64,000 nucleotides of DNA from assembly GCF_030690345.1 (NCBI RefSeq), contig NZ_JAUYGV010000006.1, forward strand, positions 558,001 through 622,000, in the 5' to 3' direction. The notes under the pieces were generated by a model. That model made no database searches and was not told where the DNA came from. It was given only the letters and a program-made list of their open reading frames with translations. Made by a program: the position numbers and the translations under genes. Below are positions 1 through 10,087 of the stretch, in pieces (the stretch's first letter is position 1; the number at the start of each line of letters is the position of its first letter). This stretch comes from Rheinheimera sp. Lineage in GTDB: Bacteria; Pseudomonadota; Gammaproteobacteria; Enterobacterales; Alteromonadaceae.

Positions 1-566
1 TCGATAAAGCCCGTCAGGCGTTGCCGGTGCTGCTCTACCAGTTTTTTGTCACGCTGTAATTGTGCCGCTTGCCTGGCTAAGGTGCTGCGGGCAATTTCTG
101 TTTCCGCCAACGCTGCTAAATCCTGCAACAGTGTAAGCTGCAGCGCATTTAATTCGCGGGGGATGTCATCAATAATGCACAAGGTACCCAGCGGCAAACC
201 ATCGACAGAGTGCAGCGGTACTCCGGCATACAAGCGGATAGCAGGGGCACCGGTAACTAACGGATTATCGGCAAAGCGTTGGTCGGCGCTGGCGTCCGGT
301 ATATACAGCAACTGATCATTAAATACCGCATGCGCACAAAACGACACATCGCGCGGCGTTTCTGTTGCGGTAATACCGAGGCGTGATTTAAACCATTGCC
401 GCTTCTCATCGACCAGTGACAACAGCGAGATTTTGCAGCCAAATAACGCCTGCGCCAGCCGGGTGAAGCGGTCGAAATCTGTATCAATATCGTTGTCCAA
501 CAAACCGGAATCGATAAGTGATTGTAATCGTTCTATTTCGTTATCAGGAATAGCAGGGGTTTGCAT
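1..566 (-). CDS. GAF domain-containing protein (N-terminal part; continues beyond left edge)
   Basis: Manual minus-strand translation from ATG at 566: MQTPAIPDNEIERLQSLIDSGLLDNDIDTDFDRFTRLAQALFGCKISLLSLVDEKRQWFKSRLGI...VSFCAHAVFN..., a typical GAF sensor N-terminus; open to window edge, absent from ORF track. Confidence 0.85.
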   Translation of the reverse strand, partial: MQTPAIPDNEIERLQSLIDSGLLDNDIDTDFDRFTRLAQALFGCKISLLSLVDEKRQWFKSRLGITATETPRDVSFCAHAVFNDQLLYIPDASADQRFADNPLVTGAPAIRLYAGVPLHSVDGLPLGTLCIIDDIPRELNALQLTLLQDLAALAETEIARSTLARQAAQLQRDKKLVEQHRQRLTGFI

Positions 567-707
567 AGAAAGTGCTCATCAAAACAGTAACGACAAGGCT
601 TAAAGTGTAAGCCAAAGCGTTACTCACCGCTAACGCTGTTTTGCCAAATTTGGCTGCCGGTCACCTTGTACCGTGTTAGCGGCACAAGGTGATTAACGGT
701 TGCCGGT

Positions 708-2588
708 TTAATCTTTCGGCTGTTCCGGCGGTAGGCTGGTGCTGGCTTCAGCGTCTTGCTGAGGGCTGGCGAGAGTGGCCTGATCATTGTTGACCGGCAT
801 GGCGCGCGACTGCTGGTTAATCTGGTAAATTTGCTCGGTGTTGGATAAATCCTGCTGGTTTTTAATATTGGCAATGGTTTCACGCTGAGATAAAAAGCTT
901 TGAATATCGTCCAATATTGCCTGCATTTCTTGTGGGTTATCCTGCATTTCCAGAATATGCCGCGGGTGCTCAACGTTTTTCGCGCCGCTGTCGGCAAAGG
1001 TGCTGCTCATAATGCGCGAGCTGATGATCCACGGCGTAAGTGAGGAGCGCATCACATAGTTCTCTGACGAGGTGGAATCGTAAATACCTTTACCGGTAGT
1101 CAGTTTACTTTGGGTGTAAGTGCCTTCGCATTTTAAGTACACCAGTAACGAATCAAAATTCAGCTCGGCCCAGAAGGTGTGGCTGTAGTTTTCCAGCAGG
1201 CGGCCAAAGCTGTGGCAAATTAACCAGCTGAAAATCAGGCTTAACATAAACTGGCTTTCATTAAACAGGTTAACCACAAAGCTTTGGGTTAGCGCGTCAG
1301 TGGGCCGCGCCAGTGCAGTGTATTCACGCACCAACGCCAGTACTGTTTGGGCTTCGAACAGTAAATAAAACAGAATAAAGGGACCGATTAACAGCAGGAT
1401 CTGGCCGGCAACGGTGGCCCACAAGCGCAGCTGTTTAAACAGCGCTGTGTGTTCCAGCGGCGCATAGGCCGGCTGGGTTTCAATCATCACTTCACCGCTG
1501 AAATCGCCTTTGCTTTCCGATTGCTCGTTCAGGTTAGGCGTTAATTCGCGGTATACCCGGTTGGGGATTTCCTTGTAACGGCGGTTGGCCATTACAATAT
1601 TGTCGATATTAACAAACAGCTCGCGCGGGTGAATATTTTCCTGCCAGTTGGCGCGGTACTCCGATACTTTGGTTTGTGCCTGTACCTTAGCGGTGCGCTG
1701 CTTTAACAACAAAAAGATAAAGCTGCCGCTGACCGCCGCAAACAGCAGCACCAGCAGTAATTGCGGCACCACGGCAAAGCTGTGTAACTCTGAGTTTTGC
1801 AGTTCGCTGACAAAATTTTGTATATCGCGCTGTTGCAGTAAGTAATTAATGGCTAACCCCAGCAGCACCGGCGCCAGAATGGCAAAGGCCATAATTTTTG
1901 CCAGTTTCAGGTTGCCCTGGGTTTCAATGCTTTTTTCTGCCTGACGAAACACCGTACTGGCGCCGCGCCAGCTTAGTATTAAATACACCACCAGCACAAA
2001 AGAGAAAAACGGCAGCAGAATATCACCGGTGTCACCGGCCAGCCCGGTTAAACAAACAAAAGCGGTTAGCGCATAAGCTACCAGCGCAACCACCGTGGCA
2101 ATTAAGGCGCCGGCAAAACGTTGCGCCAGGTTGCGCAGCGGGTACGGCAGGAAGATCAGCTTGGGTACTAAGGTATGCACTAAGCGGGAAATAAAACCGT
2201 CCGGTTCAACAAAGGTTTTATTTTTGCGGCCCATCAGCATTTCTTCCAGATCAATGCTTTTATAGTGCGGCTGTTCCAGTTTGGCGGTTTCGCGCTCAGA
2301 CTTGCTATAATTCGGCGCCAGTGAGGTAGGCACACTGCGGCCGACAAAGAAGCGCAGCATTTGAAAAATACCGCTGCCCAGCGCCCGTAAACCACCGGCC
2401 AGCAACACAAAACCCACCGCGGCGTAAATCCAGGCCAGGGGTTTATCCTGCTGTACCAGGCTAACCACCTGTAGCAGCGGGTAAATACCCAGCAAGCTTA
2501 CAATTAAGCCACGTATAGCCCGCAGCAAGCCTTCGGCTTTAAACGGGTTACGGATCCCTAACGACTCACTACCATAATCATACGCCAT
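708..2588 (-). CDS. Uncharacterised multi-pass membrane protein (626 aa)
   Basis: Long ORF with several hydrophobic segments; no family recognised. Confidence 0.8.
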   Translation of the reverse strand: MAYDYGSESLGIRNPFKAEGLLRAIRGLIVSLLGIYPLLQVVSLVQQDKPLAWIYAAVGFVLLAGGLRALGSGIFQMLRFFVGRSVPTSLAPNYSKSERETAKLEQPHYKSIDLEEMLMGRKNKTFVEPDGFISRLVHTLVPKLIFLPYPLRNLAQRFAGALIATVVALVAYALTAFVCLTGLAGDTGDILLPFFSFVLVVYLILSWRGASTVFRQAEKSIETQGNLKLAKIMAFAILAPVLLGLAINYLLQQRDIQNFVSELQNSELHSFAVVPQLLLVLLFAAVSGSFIFLLLKQRTAKVQAQTKVSEYRANWQENIHPRELFVNIDNIVMANRRYKEIPNRVYRELTPNLNEQSESKGDFSGEVMIETQPAYAPLEHTALFKQLRLWATVAGQILLLIGPFILFYLLFEAQTVLALVREYTALARPTDALTQSFVVNLFNESQFMLSLIFSWLICHSFGRLLENYSHTFWAELNFDSLLVYLKCEGTYTQSKLTTGKGIYDSTSSENYVMRSSLTPWIISSRIMSSTFADSGAKNVEHPRHILEMQDNPQEMQAILDDIQSFLSQRETIANIKNQQDLSNTEQIYQINQQSRAMPVNNDQATLASPQQDAEASTSLPPEQPKD

Positions 2589-2718
2589 GGTGACTTCCTT
2601 TTATAAATCAGATTATTAAAAACGCAGCTATCTTGCCTGACTATAGCCGTTTTGCAATGCTCAGCCGGATAGTTTTAGCGGAAAATATGGCGGTTGGCGA
2701 ATAAATTATCCGGCGGGG

Positions 2719-2747
2719 AAAAAGGGCGCCCAATAGCTGCAGCGCCC
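2719..2747 (-). terminator. Putative rho-independent terminator downstream of the alpha/beta hydrolase gene
   Basis: Minus strand GGGCGC-12 nt-GCGCCC followed by TTTTT. Confidence 0.45.
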
Positions 2748-2769
2748 ACCAGGAAAATGCCGGCGTAAG

Positions 2770-3927
2770 CTAGTTAAGAAAGGCTTCGATTTGTTGCGCA
2801 ACAGCGCTTATGCCTACCACGCCGTCGAGGTGGCCCCAACTGCCCGGAATTTCGGCATACTGCGGCGCATTGCCGGCGGCTGTCATCACGGTTGCGCTGT
2901 GTTGGCTTAAGGCCGGTGGCAGCAGTAAATCGCCGCTGGCCGGTAAAAACAGTGTTTTGGCCTTTACCCGGCTAAGGGCTTGTTGCCAGTTGTCGCCCAT
3001 GCCGGCGCGCCACAACTGTGAGGCCCGCACCAGATACAAAATATGGTTGGCATCCTGGTAGGTGGCGCGCGTTTGGGCATGTTGCAGCAGTTGCTGCCAC
3101 GCCTGTGGCAGCGCGGTTATGCTGTGATGCAAGCTGTTATCTGTGCTCATGGCGCTGTAACGCGGATTAAAACCATCCGGATGCAACGCATCCTGGGTAA
3201 TATAGGCCAGCGCTGTGCTTAATCCCTGCAGCGGTTGGCCTTTGTTGTAGTAGTTGCCGTTATGCCAGGCGGGGTCTTGCAAAATAGGGTAGGCCCAACG
3301 CTGCAGTTTCACTGCGCTGTAAGTGTCGATATAAGCACTGCCGATCACCGGGATTAAGCGCTGTACGGCATCGGGATAGCGCACCGCCCACTCAATGGCC
3401 TGAAACGAGCCCATTGACGGACCAATTACCGCATACAGTTTGCTGATGCCGAGGCTGTCGAGCAGGGCTTTTTGCAGTTCAACAAAGTCGCCGATAGTCA
3501 CCACCGGAAAGCTTAAACCGTAGGGTTTGCCGGTAGCCGGGTTAACGGTAGCCGGGCCGGTGGTGATAACATTTTTATCAAACGCATTGGCATTAACCAG
3601 GGTGTCGCTGCTGAGCACATAAAACTTGTTGGTGTCGATGGCTTTGCCCGGGCCAATAATGGCATCCCAATAGCCGGGCGCAGTGTCATCTGTATGGTAT
3701 TTGCCGGCAGCGTGGCTGGAGCCGGAAAAATAATGTGTGATTAAAATGACATTGGATTTATCGGCGTTAAGGGTGCCGTAGGCTTCCCAGCCAACCGCTA
3801 CCTGAGCAATAGTTTGGCCGTTCTCAGTACTGAAATTATCCAGCGTAAAGCGTTGTTTTTGCACTAACATCGCCTGGGCGGCGCCGGATACGATAACGCA
3901 GCAAAGCAGGATCAGCTTGATAAACAT
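2770..3927 (-). CDS. Exported alpha/beta hydrolase, homoserine O-acetyltransferase (MetX)-like fold
   Basis: Signal peptide MFIKLILLCCVIVSGAAQA; nucleophile elbow GPSMGS; acid/His motifs SGDLLLPP and GSWGHLDG; start at 3927 has a GGAGG RBS, preferred over 3951. Confidence 0.8.
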   Translation of the reverse strand: MFIKLILLCCVIVSGAAQAMLVQKQRFTLDNFSTENGQTIAQVAVGWEAYGTLNADKSNVILITHYFSGSSHAAGKYHTDDTAPGYWDAIIGPGKAIDTNKFYVLSSDTLVNANAFDKNVITTGPATVNPATGKPYGLSFPVVTIGDFVELQKALLDSLGISKLYAVIGPSMGSFQAIEWAVRYPDAVQRLIPVIGSAYIDTYSAVKLQRWAYPILQDPAWHNGNYYNKGQPLQGLSTALAYITQDALHPDGFNPRYSAMSTDNSLHHSITALPQAWQQLLQHAQTRATYQDANHILYLVRASQLWRAGMGDNWQQALSRVKAKTLFLPASGDLLLPPALSQHSATVMTAAGNAPQYAEIPGSWGHLDGVVGISAVAQQIEAFLN

Positions 3928-3941
3928 GGTGTTACCTCCGG

Positions 3942-5243
3942 TTAAAACCACTGGAACAGCGCTATCGCCAATATAGTGCCGAGCACCGGCATTAACACGC
4001 TAACCACCGCTACCGGCCAATAGGCGTTCTGGTGCGTTTCACCACAAATAGCACGAATGGTGGTAACCACATAGCCATTATGCGGCAGAGAATCCAGTGC
4101 GCCGGAGGAAATGGCTACCACGCGGTGCAGCTGCTCCGGGTCGACGCCGCGGTCCAGATAATGCGGCGCAATTTCCGGTAAGGCAATAACCTGGCCGCCT
4201 GAAGCCGAGCCGGTTAAACCGGCAATGGCGCTTACTGCCACTGCGGCGCCCACCAGCTCCGGCCCGGGCAGATGGGTCATATAGTCGACCACGCTGGCAA
4301 AAGCGGGGGTCAGCTTGGCTACCGCACCAAAGCCGACCACAGCGGCAGTATTACCAATGGCTAACAGCGCGCCCAGCACGCCTTCATTGGTGGCCGCTGC
4401 AGGGTTATGCAAGAAACGGAAGTTGAGTAAATACAAGCTGATAACACCACCGGACAGTGCAATAATCAGTGCTGCCTGCTGCAGGCTGTCATGCAGTAAG
4501 AACGAGGTAACCAATACCACTAACAACGGCAGCAGGCCGGTAAGCCAGTGCGGCAAGGGTTTGTCGGTTAACACCGGATCGCTGCTGCGGGCAGCAAACT
4601 GCTCACCTTTTTTAGTGGCTGATTTAATCATCCACATCAGGGCAAAATAGCCGCCCACGGCCATAAACAGCGCCACTATGATACTAACCTGCCAACCGGC
4701 GTAAGGCGTAGTGCCTAAATACGGAATAGGGATCCAGTTTTGTATTTCCGGTGAGCCTGCTGAGGTCATGGTAAAGGTCACTGAGCCCAGCGCCAGCGTA
4801 GCCGGAATAAAGCGCCGAGGCAGGTTGGCGCCTTTAAATAAGCTGACGGCCATTGGATAAGCCGAAAACGCCACCACGAATAAACTAACGCCGCCATAGG
4901 TAAGAACAGCACAGGCCAGCACGATAGCCAGCACGGCGCGGGTATGGCCTAAGCGTTTTACAATGGCCAATGCCACTGCATCGGCGGCACCGGTATGTTC
5001 CATCAGTTTGCCGAAGATAGAGCCGAGCAAAAACATTAGAAACCAGGCGGCGACAAAGCCGGCAAAACCAGACATATAGCCATGCACAAAATCAGCTTTA
5101 TCGGCCAGTTGCCAAAACGGAATGCCGTTAGTTACTGCCACCAGCAGCGCACACAGCGGTGCTGTGATAAACAGATTAAAACCGCGCATGGTCAGTACGA
5201 TTAACAGACCCAGCCCAAGCAGCAACCCGAGAAGACTCAACAT
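3942..5243 (-). CDS. GntP-family permease (gluconate/organic acid:H+ symporter-like)
   Basis: 433 aa, about 12 hydrophobic segments, GntP-like motifs (ASGGQVIALPEIAPHYL, SSGALDSLPHNGYVVTTI). Confidence 0.8.
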   Translation of the reverse strand: MLSLLGLLLGLGLLIVLTMRGFNLFITAPLCALLVAVTNGIPFWQLADKADFVHGYMSGFAGFVAAWFLMFLLGSIFGKLMEHTGAADAVALAIVKRLGHTRAVLAIVLACAVLTYGGVSLFVVAFSAYPMAVSLFKGANLPRRFIPATLALGSVTFTMTSAGSPEIQNWIPIPYLGTTPYAGWQVSIIVALFMAVGGYFALMWMIKSATKKGEQFAARSSDPVLTDKPLPHWLTGLLPLLVVLVTSFLLHDSLQQAALIIALSGGVISLYLLNFRFLHNPAAATNEGVLGALLAIGNTAAVVGFGAVAKLTPAFASVVDYMTHLPGPELVGAAVAVSAIAGLTGSASGGQVIALPEIAPHYLDRGVDPEQLHRVVAISSGALDSLPHNGYVVTTIRAICGETHQNAYWPVAVVSVLMPVLGTILAIALFQWF

Positions 5244-5400
5244 CTTGTTATCCTTATTCTCATTTTCGTTTAGTCTGATACAGGACAGCGGGCATCACCA
5301 TAGTACTAAGGTACAGGTTAAAAATTCTGCGTTTGCGCCTACAGTAAAGCCATACCAATAAAGACAAGATGATGTGACATCAAACAGCAGGAGAGCCAAG

Positions 5401-7716
5401 ATGGCCCATAACTATAATAGTGATACACAGCACAAGTTTAGCCGTAGCCTACTTAAACCCAGCCTTATCGCATTGGCCATCAGCAGCTGTTTTGCCGGTT
5501 CTGCGCTGGCGCAGGAACAAGCCAAAGACGCCGAAGCCGACGTAAAACTGGAACGGATTGAAGTAACCGCCCGCCGTACCATTGAAAACCTGCAGGAAGT
5601 ACCGGTAGCCGTAACCTCAATTGGTGCTGCCGATCTTGCCGAGCGTGGTATTTCAACCGTAGTGGAAATTCAGCAGTTTTCGCCCAATACCACCTTGCAG
5701 CAAAGCCGTGGCACTAACTCAACGCTGACCGCCTTTATCCGTGGTGTGGGTCAGGAAGATCCGTTATGGGGTTATGAGCCGGGTGTGGGTATTTATATTG
5801 ATGATGTATATGTAGCGCGGCCACAAGGCGCAGTACTGGACATCCTGAATGTCGAGCGGATAGAAGTACTGCGTGGTCCGCAAGGCACGCTGTATGGTAA
5901 AAATACTATAGGTGGCGCGGTTAAATACGTTACCAAAGAAATGAGCGGTGACACTGAGTTTGCGGTAAACCTGACAGCGGGCTCCTATAAACAGGGGGAT
6001 ATTAAAGCCACCGGTCAGATCCCGTTGATCGATAACCAGCTGTATCTGGGGTTTGGTTATGCCAACCTGCAACGCGATGGCTACGGTAAATTTCTGACAT
6101 CAGCCCTGAGCGGTCAGGATGGTGAAAACTACAACAAAGATATGCAGGCTTTTCGTCTGACGTTGGAATACCGCCCCTCCGACGATTTATTTTTCCGGCT
6201 GAACTACGATAAAACAGATGATAAATCTAACGCCAAAGGCGGCTATCGTTTATTACCCAGCTTATTAACTGATGCGCCGGTGCCGGACAGTGTGTTTGAT
6301 TCCTACACCAGTTTACCGACGTGGAATAAAGTAGAAACCGAAGGTTTAAGCCTGACGGCTAACTGGGACATTAACGATAACTGGACGTTTAAATCTATTA
6401 CCTCTCAGCGCGAAAGTTACTCGCCAACCAATATCGATTTTGATAATACTTCGTTGCAAATCTTTGATGTACCGGCTATTTACGATGACGAGCAGTTTAC
6501 CCAGGAATTCCAGCTAAATTACCAAACCGACGGCTTTAAAATGGTATCGGGCGCCTACTACTACACAGCAGATTCGTGCGGTGTGTTTGATGCCATATTG
6601 GGTGTACTGGGTCAGTCACTTGGCGCTCCGGGTTTAACCCGTGAAGTTGGCGGCTGCAGTAACGGCGACAGTACGGCGCTGTATGCCCAGGGTAGCTACG
6701 ATATTGACGACAAATGGTCAGTTACTGCAGGTTTACGTTACACCAAAGATGAAAAAGATGCGGTGGTGCGCAACGGCTTAATTTTTGACATTGTGTATCC
6801 GGAGTCCGGCTGGGTGCCGGGCTATGTGCGGCCGGATGGCTTAACCACACCGGTGGTGCTGGATGACAGCGAAAGTTGGTCTAAAGTGACGCCAAAGCTT
6901 GGTGTTGAATATCAGCACTCAAGTGATTTAATGGTATTTGCCAGCTATAGCCAGGGCTTTAAGTCCGGTACTTTTAACCCACGTGCGACAACTCCTGAAG
7001 AGGCTGCAGATCCGGAGAATGTTGATTCATTTGAAGTGGGTATCAAGAGCGATTGGAACGACCGTTTACGTGTTAATGCCACCTTGTTTATGTTGGATCA
7101 TAAAGACAGGCAGTATATTTCGATTATTCCGGATGAAAACGATGCCACTGCGTTAAACCAACGACTGGGCAACGTTGGCCGCTCGGACGCTACCGGCCTT
7201 GAACTCGAGGTAACCTGGAAAGCCAGCCGCGAACTGGAGATTTACGGTAACTTAGGTCTGATTGACGCTTCCTTTAAAGAGGTTGAAAGTCGTGATGCTG
7301 TAGGCAATGTTATTGATATTTCAGATGGTTTTACAATCACGAACACACCAGAAACCACTGCCAATATTGGCTTTAGCTACAATATGGTTTTTGACAGCGG
7401 CGATGTGATATTAAATGGTAACTACAATTATCGCAGTAGTTACGATTTGACAGAGCAAAGCAATCTGTTGACGCAGGACGGCTATGGTCTGCTGAACCTC
7501 GGTGTAACTTGGCTAAGTAATGACGGCCATTGGAGTATCGCGTTGCACGGTAAAAACCTGACCGATGAAGAGTACCTGGTGGGTAACTATGCCTTTATCG
7601 CGCCGGACCCGGCTAACCCCGGTCAGTTTATTCCGGGCCTGGGCGGCGACAATACTCTGATAGGCTATTATGGTGCGCCACGTACCGTAAGCCTGAGTGT
7701 TGGTTACCGTTTCTGA
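5401..7716 (+). CDS. TonB-dependent receptor
   Basis: Signal peptide; TonB-box region ERIEVTARR; plug motif VERIEVLRGPQGTLYGKNTIGGAVKYVTK; C-terminal aromatic beta-signal SVGYRF. ORF opens at 5374; 5401 ATG preferred. Confidence 0.93.
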   Translation: MAHNYNSDTQHKFSRSLLKPSLIALAISSCFAGSALAQEQAKDAEADVKLERIEVTARRTIENLQEVPVAVTSIGAADLAERGISTVVEIQQFSPNTTLQQSRGTNSTLTAFIRGVGQEDPLWGYEPGVGIYIDDVYVARPQGAVLDILNVERIEVLRGPQGTLYGKNTIGGAVKYVTKEMSGDTEFAVNLTAGSYKQGDIKATGQIPLIDNQLYLGFGYANLQRDGYGKFLTSALSGQDGENYNKDMQAFRLTLEYRPSDDLFFRLNYDKTDDKSNAKGGYRLLPSLLTDAPVPDSVFDSYTSLPTWNKVETEGLSLTANWDINDNWTFKSITSQRESYSPTNIDFDNTSLQIFDVPAIYDDEQFTQEFQLNYQTDGFKMVSGAYYYTADSCGVFDAILGVLGQSLGAPGLTREVGGCSNGDSTALYAQGSYDIDDKWSVTAGLRYTKDEKDAVVRNGLIFDIVYPESGWVPGYVRPDGLTTPVVLDDSESWSKVTPKLGVEYQHSSDLMVFASYSQGFKSGTFNPRATTPEEAADPENVDSFEVGIKSDWNDRLRVNATLFMLDHKDRQYISIIPDENDATALNQRLGNVGRSDATGLELEVTWKASRELEIYGNLGLIDASFKEVESRDAVGNVIDISDGFTITNTPETTANIGFSYNMVFDSGDVILNGNYNYRSSYDLTEQSNLLTQDGYGLLNLGVTWLSNDGHWSIALHGKNLTDEEYLVGNYAFIAPDPANPGQFIPGLGGDNTLIGYYGAPRTVSLSVGYRF

Positions 7717-7731
7717 TTAATAAAACACTTG

Positions 7732-7749
7732 CCGGGGCGCAAGCCCCGG
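7732..7749 (+). terminator. Stable hairpin without clear U-tract downstream of the TonB receptor
   Basis: CCGGGGC-GCAA-GCCCCGG. Confidence 0.35.
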
Positions 7750-7783
7750 TACATTATGGGCCAAAAGGCTCAGAACCGGATTT

Positions 7784-8425
7784 ATGATTGCTTTAATTGC
7801 TGACGACCACCCGCTGTTTCGCGTAGCATTGTCTCAGGCCTGTGCCAATATTCTTGGCAGTGATGCCTTATTGCTGCAAGCGCAGAGTATGCAACAATTG
7901 TGGCCTTTGCTGCGCCAACACCCTGATACCAACTTTATTTTCCTCGATTTACGCATGCCCGGCAGTGATGGCTTTACCGGCCTCAGTGCCCTGCGCACCG
8001 AGTATCCCGACGTGCCGGTAATTATGGTGTCGGCTGAAGAAGACCCGGTCATTATCAAACAAGCGCTGACATTGGGCGCGGCGGCTTATATACCGAAATC
8101 GGCCCCGTTGGAGCTGTTATCGGAGGCGATCGCGGCGGTATTAAACGGTGACAGCTGGTTACCGCCGGCGCTGGAAGCTGATGTGCGTAACGCTAAGGCG
8201 TTGATTGACGACGATTTTGCCGGCCGGTTGGAGCAACTGACACCGCAGCAGTTTCGCGTATTAAAAATGATTGCCGATGGCCTGTTAAATAAGCAAATTG
8301 CTTACGAGATGAAAGTGCAGGAAACCACCATCAAGCAGCATGTGTCGGCGATCTTGCGCAAACTCAATGTGAATAACCGTACCTTAGCCGGTATTTTGTT
8401 TGAAAAACTCCGGCTGCCACAGTAG
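7784..8425 (+). CDS. LuxR/NarL-family response regulator (CrbR/ErdR-like)
   Basis: Receiver IADDHPLFRVAL...FLDLRMPG...YIPKS; C-terminal LuxR HTH LTPQQFRVLKMIADGLLNKQIAYEMKVQETTIKQHVSAILRKLNV. Confidence 0.88.
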   Translation: MIALIADDHPLFRVALSQACANILGSDALLLQAQSMQQLWPLLRQHPDTNFIFLDLRMPGSDGFTGLSALRTEYPDVPVIMVSAEEDPVIIKQALTLGAAAYIPKSAPLELLSEAIAAVLNGDSWLPPALEADVRNAKALIDDDFAGRLEQLTPQQFRVLKMIADGLLNKQIAYEMKVQETTIKQHVSAILRKLNVNNRTLAGILFEKLRLPQ

Positions 8426-8541
8426 CGTTGTTGCCTGATGACGCAGGGTATGCAGCCTTAAACGTCAGGCCATTTTACATTCATCTCCCGCTTTGCCTGG
8501 TTTTTCTAATTTAACTTCAATTAAAACAGCATGTTCTAATG

Positions 8542-8558
8542 TTGGCTTGTACTATGCA
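8542..8558 (+). promoter_or_regulatory. Candidate sigma-54 (-24/-12) promoter
   Basis: TTGGCTTGTACTATGCA: GG-N10-GC spacing, 78 bp upstream of ATG 8636; 13/17 identical to an element at 42559 before the other PEP-CTERM-type gene. Confidence 0.5.
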
Positions 8559-8635
8559 CTGCGCATGGTTGTTATATTCCCTGCATATTTAGGTGTGATG
8601 TGGGTTTCTGCTTGATAGCAAAGGAGAAGCTGGCA

Positions 8636-8989
8636 ATGAACAACCCTTATTTAATCCGGCGCGCTGGCGCCGCCATACTCAGTCTTATGTTGTTATTCAG
8701 TACCTTAGCAATTGCTGCGCCCAAAGCTGTGTTGTCCGGGCCATCGCAAGCTGTTGCCGGTGATATGGTAACGCTTAGCGGTAAGCACTTTACTGCCGGA
8801 GCCACCTTCACGGTGAAAACGCTGGTGGGTAAGCGCAGCAGCCAGGAGGTGGTTACTGCCGGCAGTGATGGAAGTTTGTCGTATCAACTGGTTACCGGCA
8901 ACGCCGGAACATACCAGCTACAGGTACGTGACAGCCGTAACAGGCTGGTCGCGACGTCAGTAGTGATGGTGCACCCGGCAGGAGGTTAG
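8636..8989 (+). CDS. Small exported Ig-like/IPT-TIG-like domain protein
   Basis: Signal peptide; one beta-rich domain (KAVLSGPSQAVAGDMVTLSGKHFTAGATFTVKTL...). ATG at 8636 preferred over 8600 (AAGGAGAAG RBS). Confidence 0.65.
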   Translation: MNNPYLIRRAGAAILSLMLLFSTLAIAAPKAVLSGPSQAVAGDMVTLSGKHFTAGATFTVKTLVGKRSSQEVVTAGSDGSLSYQLVTGNAGTYQLQVRDSRNRLVATSVVMVHPAGG

Positions 8990-8992
8990 GCT

Positions 8993-10087
8993 ATGTCATT
9001 TTATCAAGATGCCGGCCTGATTACGCTGGTGTTGACGCTATGCTGTTGTGCAGCTGTTGCTGGCGGACCAAAGCCGGAGCTGGCGTTTGTGTCAATCCGC
9101 GACGGTAATGCGCACATTTACGTTACCCGTGGCGAGCAGCAACAAGCGCTGACCAGCGGTAACTCTGTCAACACTCAGCCGGCTTGGTCTGCCGATGGCA
9201 GCACTTTGGCATTCAGTTCGGTACGTGACGGCCAGTCGGCTATTTATCTGATTGGCGCGGATGGACAAAACCTGCGCCGGCTTAACTACAGCACACTGTG
9301 GCAAACGGCACCGTCCTGGTCGCCGGATGGCACGGCCATAGCTTTTCTGGCGCGGGATAACAGCAAAGCCGGGGTTGATCTGCATATAGTGCGGTTGTCT
9401 GATGCGGCGCTTACGGTGATCGGTGGCAATGCGCTGGAAAAAGGCCCGGATGCGCCGGTCTGGTCGGCAGACGGTAAACAATTGGCTTTTTTAGGTGCTA
9501 ATGACGCGGGTAAAGCCGATGTCTGGGTAGTGCAGCGTGATGGCAGCGGGCTGAAAAATATCAGCCAGCAGGTGTCAAAGCGGCATAAAGCGCACCCGGC
9601 TATTTCACCGGATGGCCGTTATGTGGTGTATGTGGCTGATATGCGCGGCCACCTGGCGCTGATCCGCACCGATTTACAAAGCGGCGAGTCAGTCAATTTA
9701 ACCGCCGATACACCTGCAGCCTACGAAACACCGCGTTGGTCTGCTGATGGCCGCCGGTTGGTGTTTGCCAGCAGCCGCGACGACCCGGGGTTAACGCGGA
9801 TGGATATTTTCCTGATGAATGCCGATGGTTCAGCAGTAACTAACCTGAGCCGGCACCCGCATGAGGATTTTAATCCGCATTGGGCGGCAGATGGTCAACG
9901 CATTATTTTTACCAGTTTGCGCAGCGGTACCGCACAAATTTTTGCCTACGATTTGGCGTCGCAACAGGCGATGCGGATCACTGACAACCAATCGCATGAT
10001 ATGGACCAGGTGCCTCAGCCTGCAGCAGTACGTGCTTTGCAAACTGCGGTATCGGTAACACAAGGAGACCTGTCGTATGAGAACTGA
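8993..10087 (+). CDS. Exported TolB-like PD40/WD40-like beta-propeller protein
   Basis: Repeated PxWSADGxxLAFxSxRDG motifs; signal-like N-terminus. Confidence 0.85.
   Translation: MSFYQDAGLITLVLTLCCCAAVAGGPKPELAFVSIRDGNAHIYVTRGEQQQALTSGNSVNTQPAWSADGSTLAFSSVRDGQSAIYLIGADGQNLRRLNYSTLWQTAPSWSPDGTAIAFLARDNSKAGVDLHIVRLSDAALTVIGGNALEKGPDAPVWSADGKQLAFLGANDAGKADVWVVQRDGSGLKNISQQVSKRHKAHPAISPDGRYVVYVADMRGHLALIRTDLQSGESVNLTADTPAAYETPRWSADGRRLVFASSRDDPGLTRMDIFLMNADGSAVTNLSRHPHEDFNPHWAADGQRIIFTSLRSGTAQIFAYDLASQQAMRITDNQSHDMDQVPQPAAVRALQTAVSVTQGDLSYEN

Noticed and set aside
46-315. Plus-strand ORF of 89 aa at the left edge
   Set aside because: Antisense to the GAF-domain CDS (1-566 minus), which has clear family sequence; the plus-strand product looks like shadow coding.
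257-487. Minus-strand ORF 76 aa
   Set aside because: Out of frame with the well-supported GAF CDS on the same strand.
8526-8534. ACAGCATGT upstream of the first sigma-54 candidate, also at 42518-42526 before the second
   Set aside because: A shared 9-mer at different distances (16 versus 41 nt gap position) is weak evidence for an activator site; noted for motif searches only.
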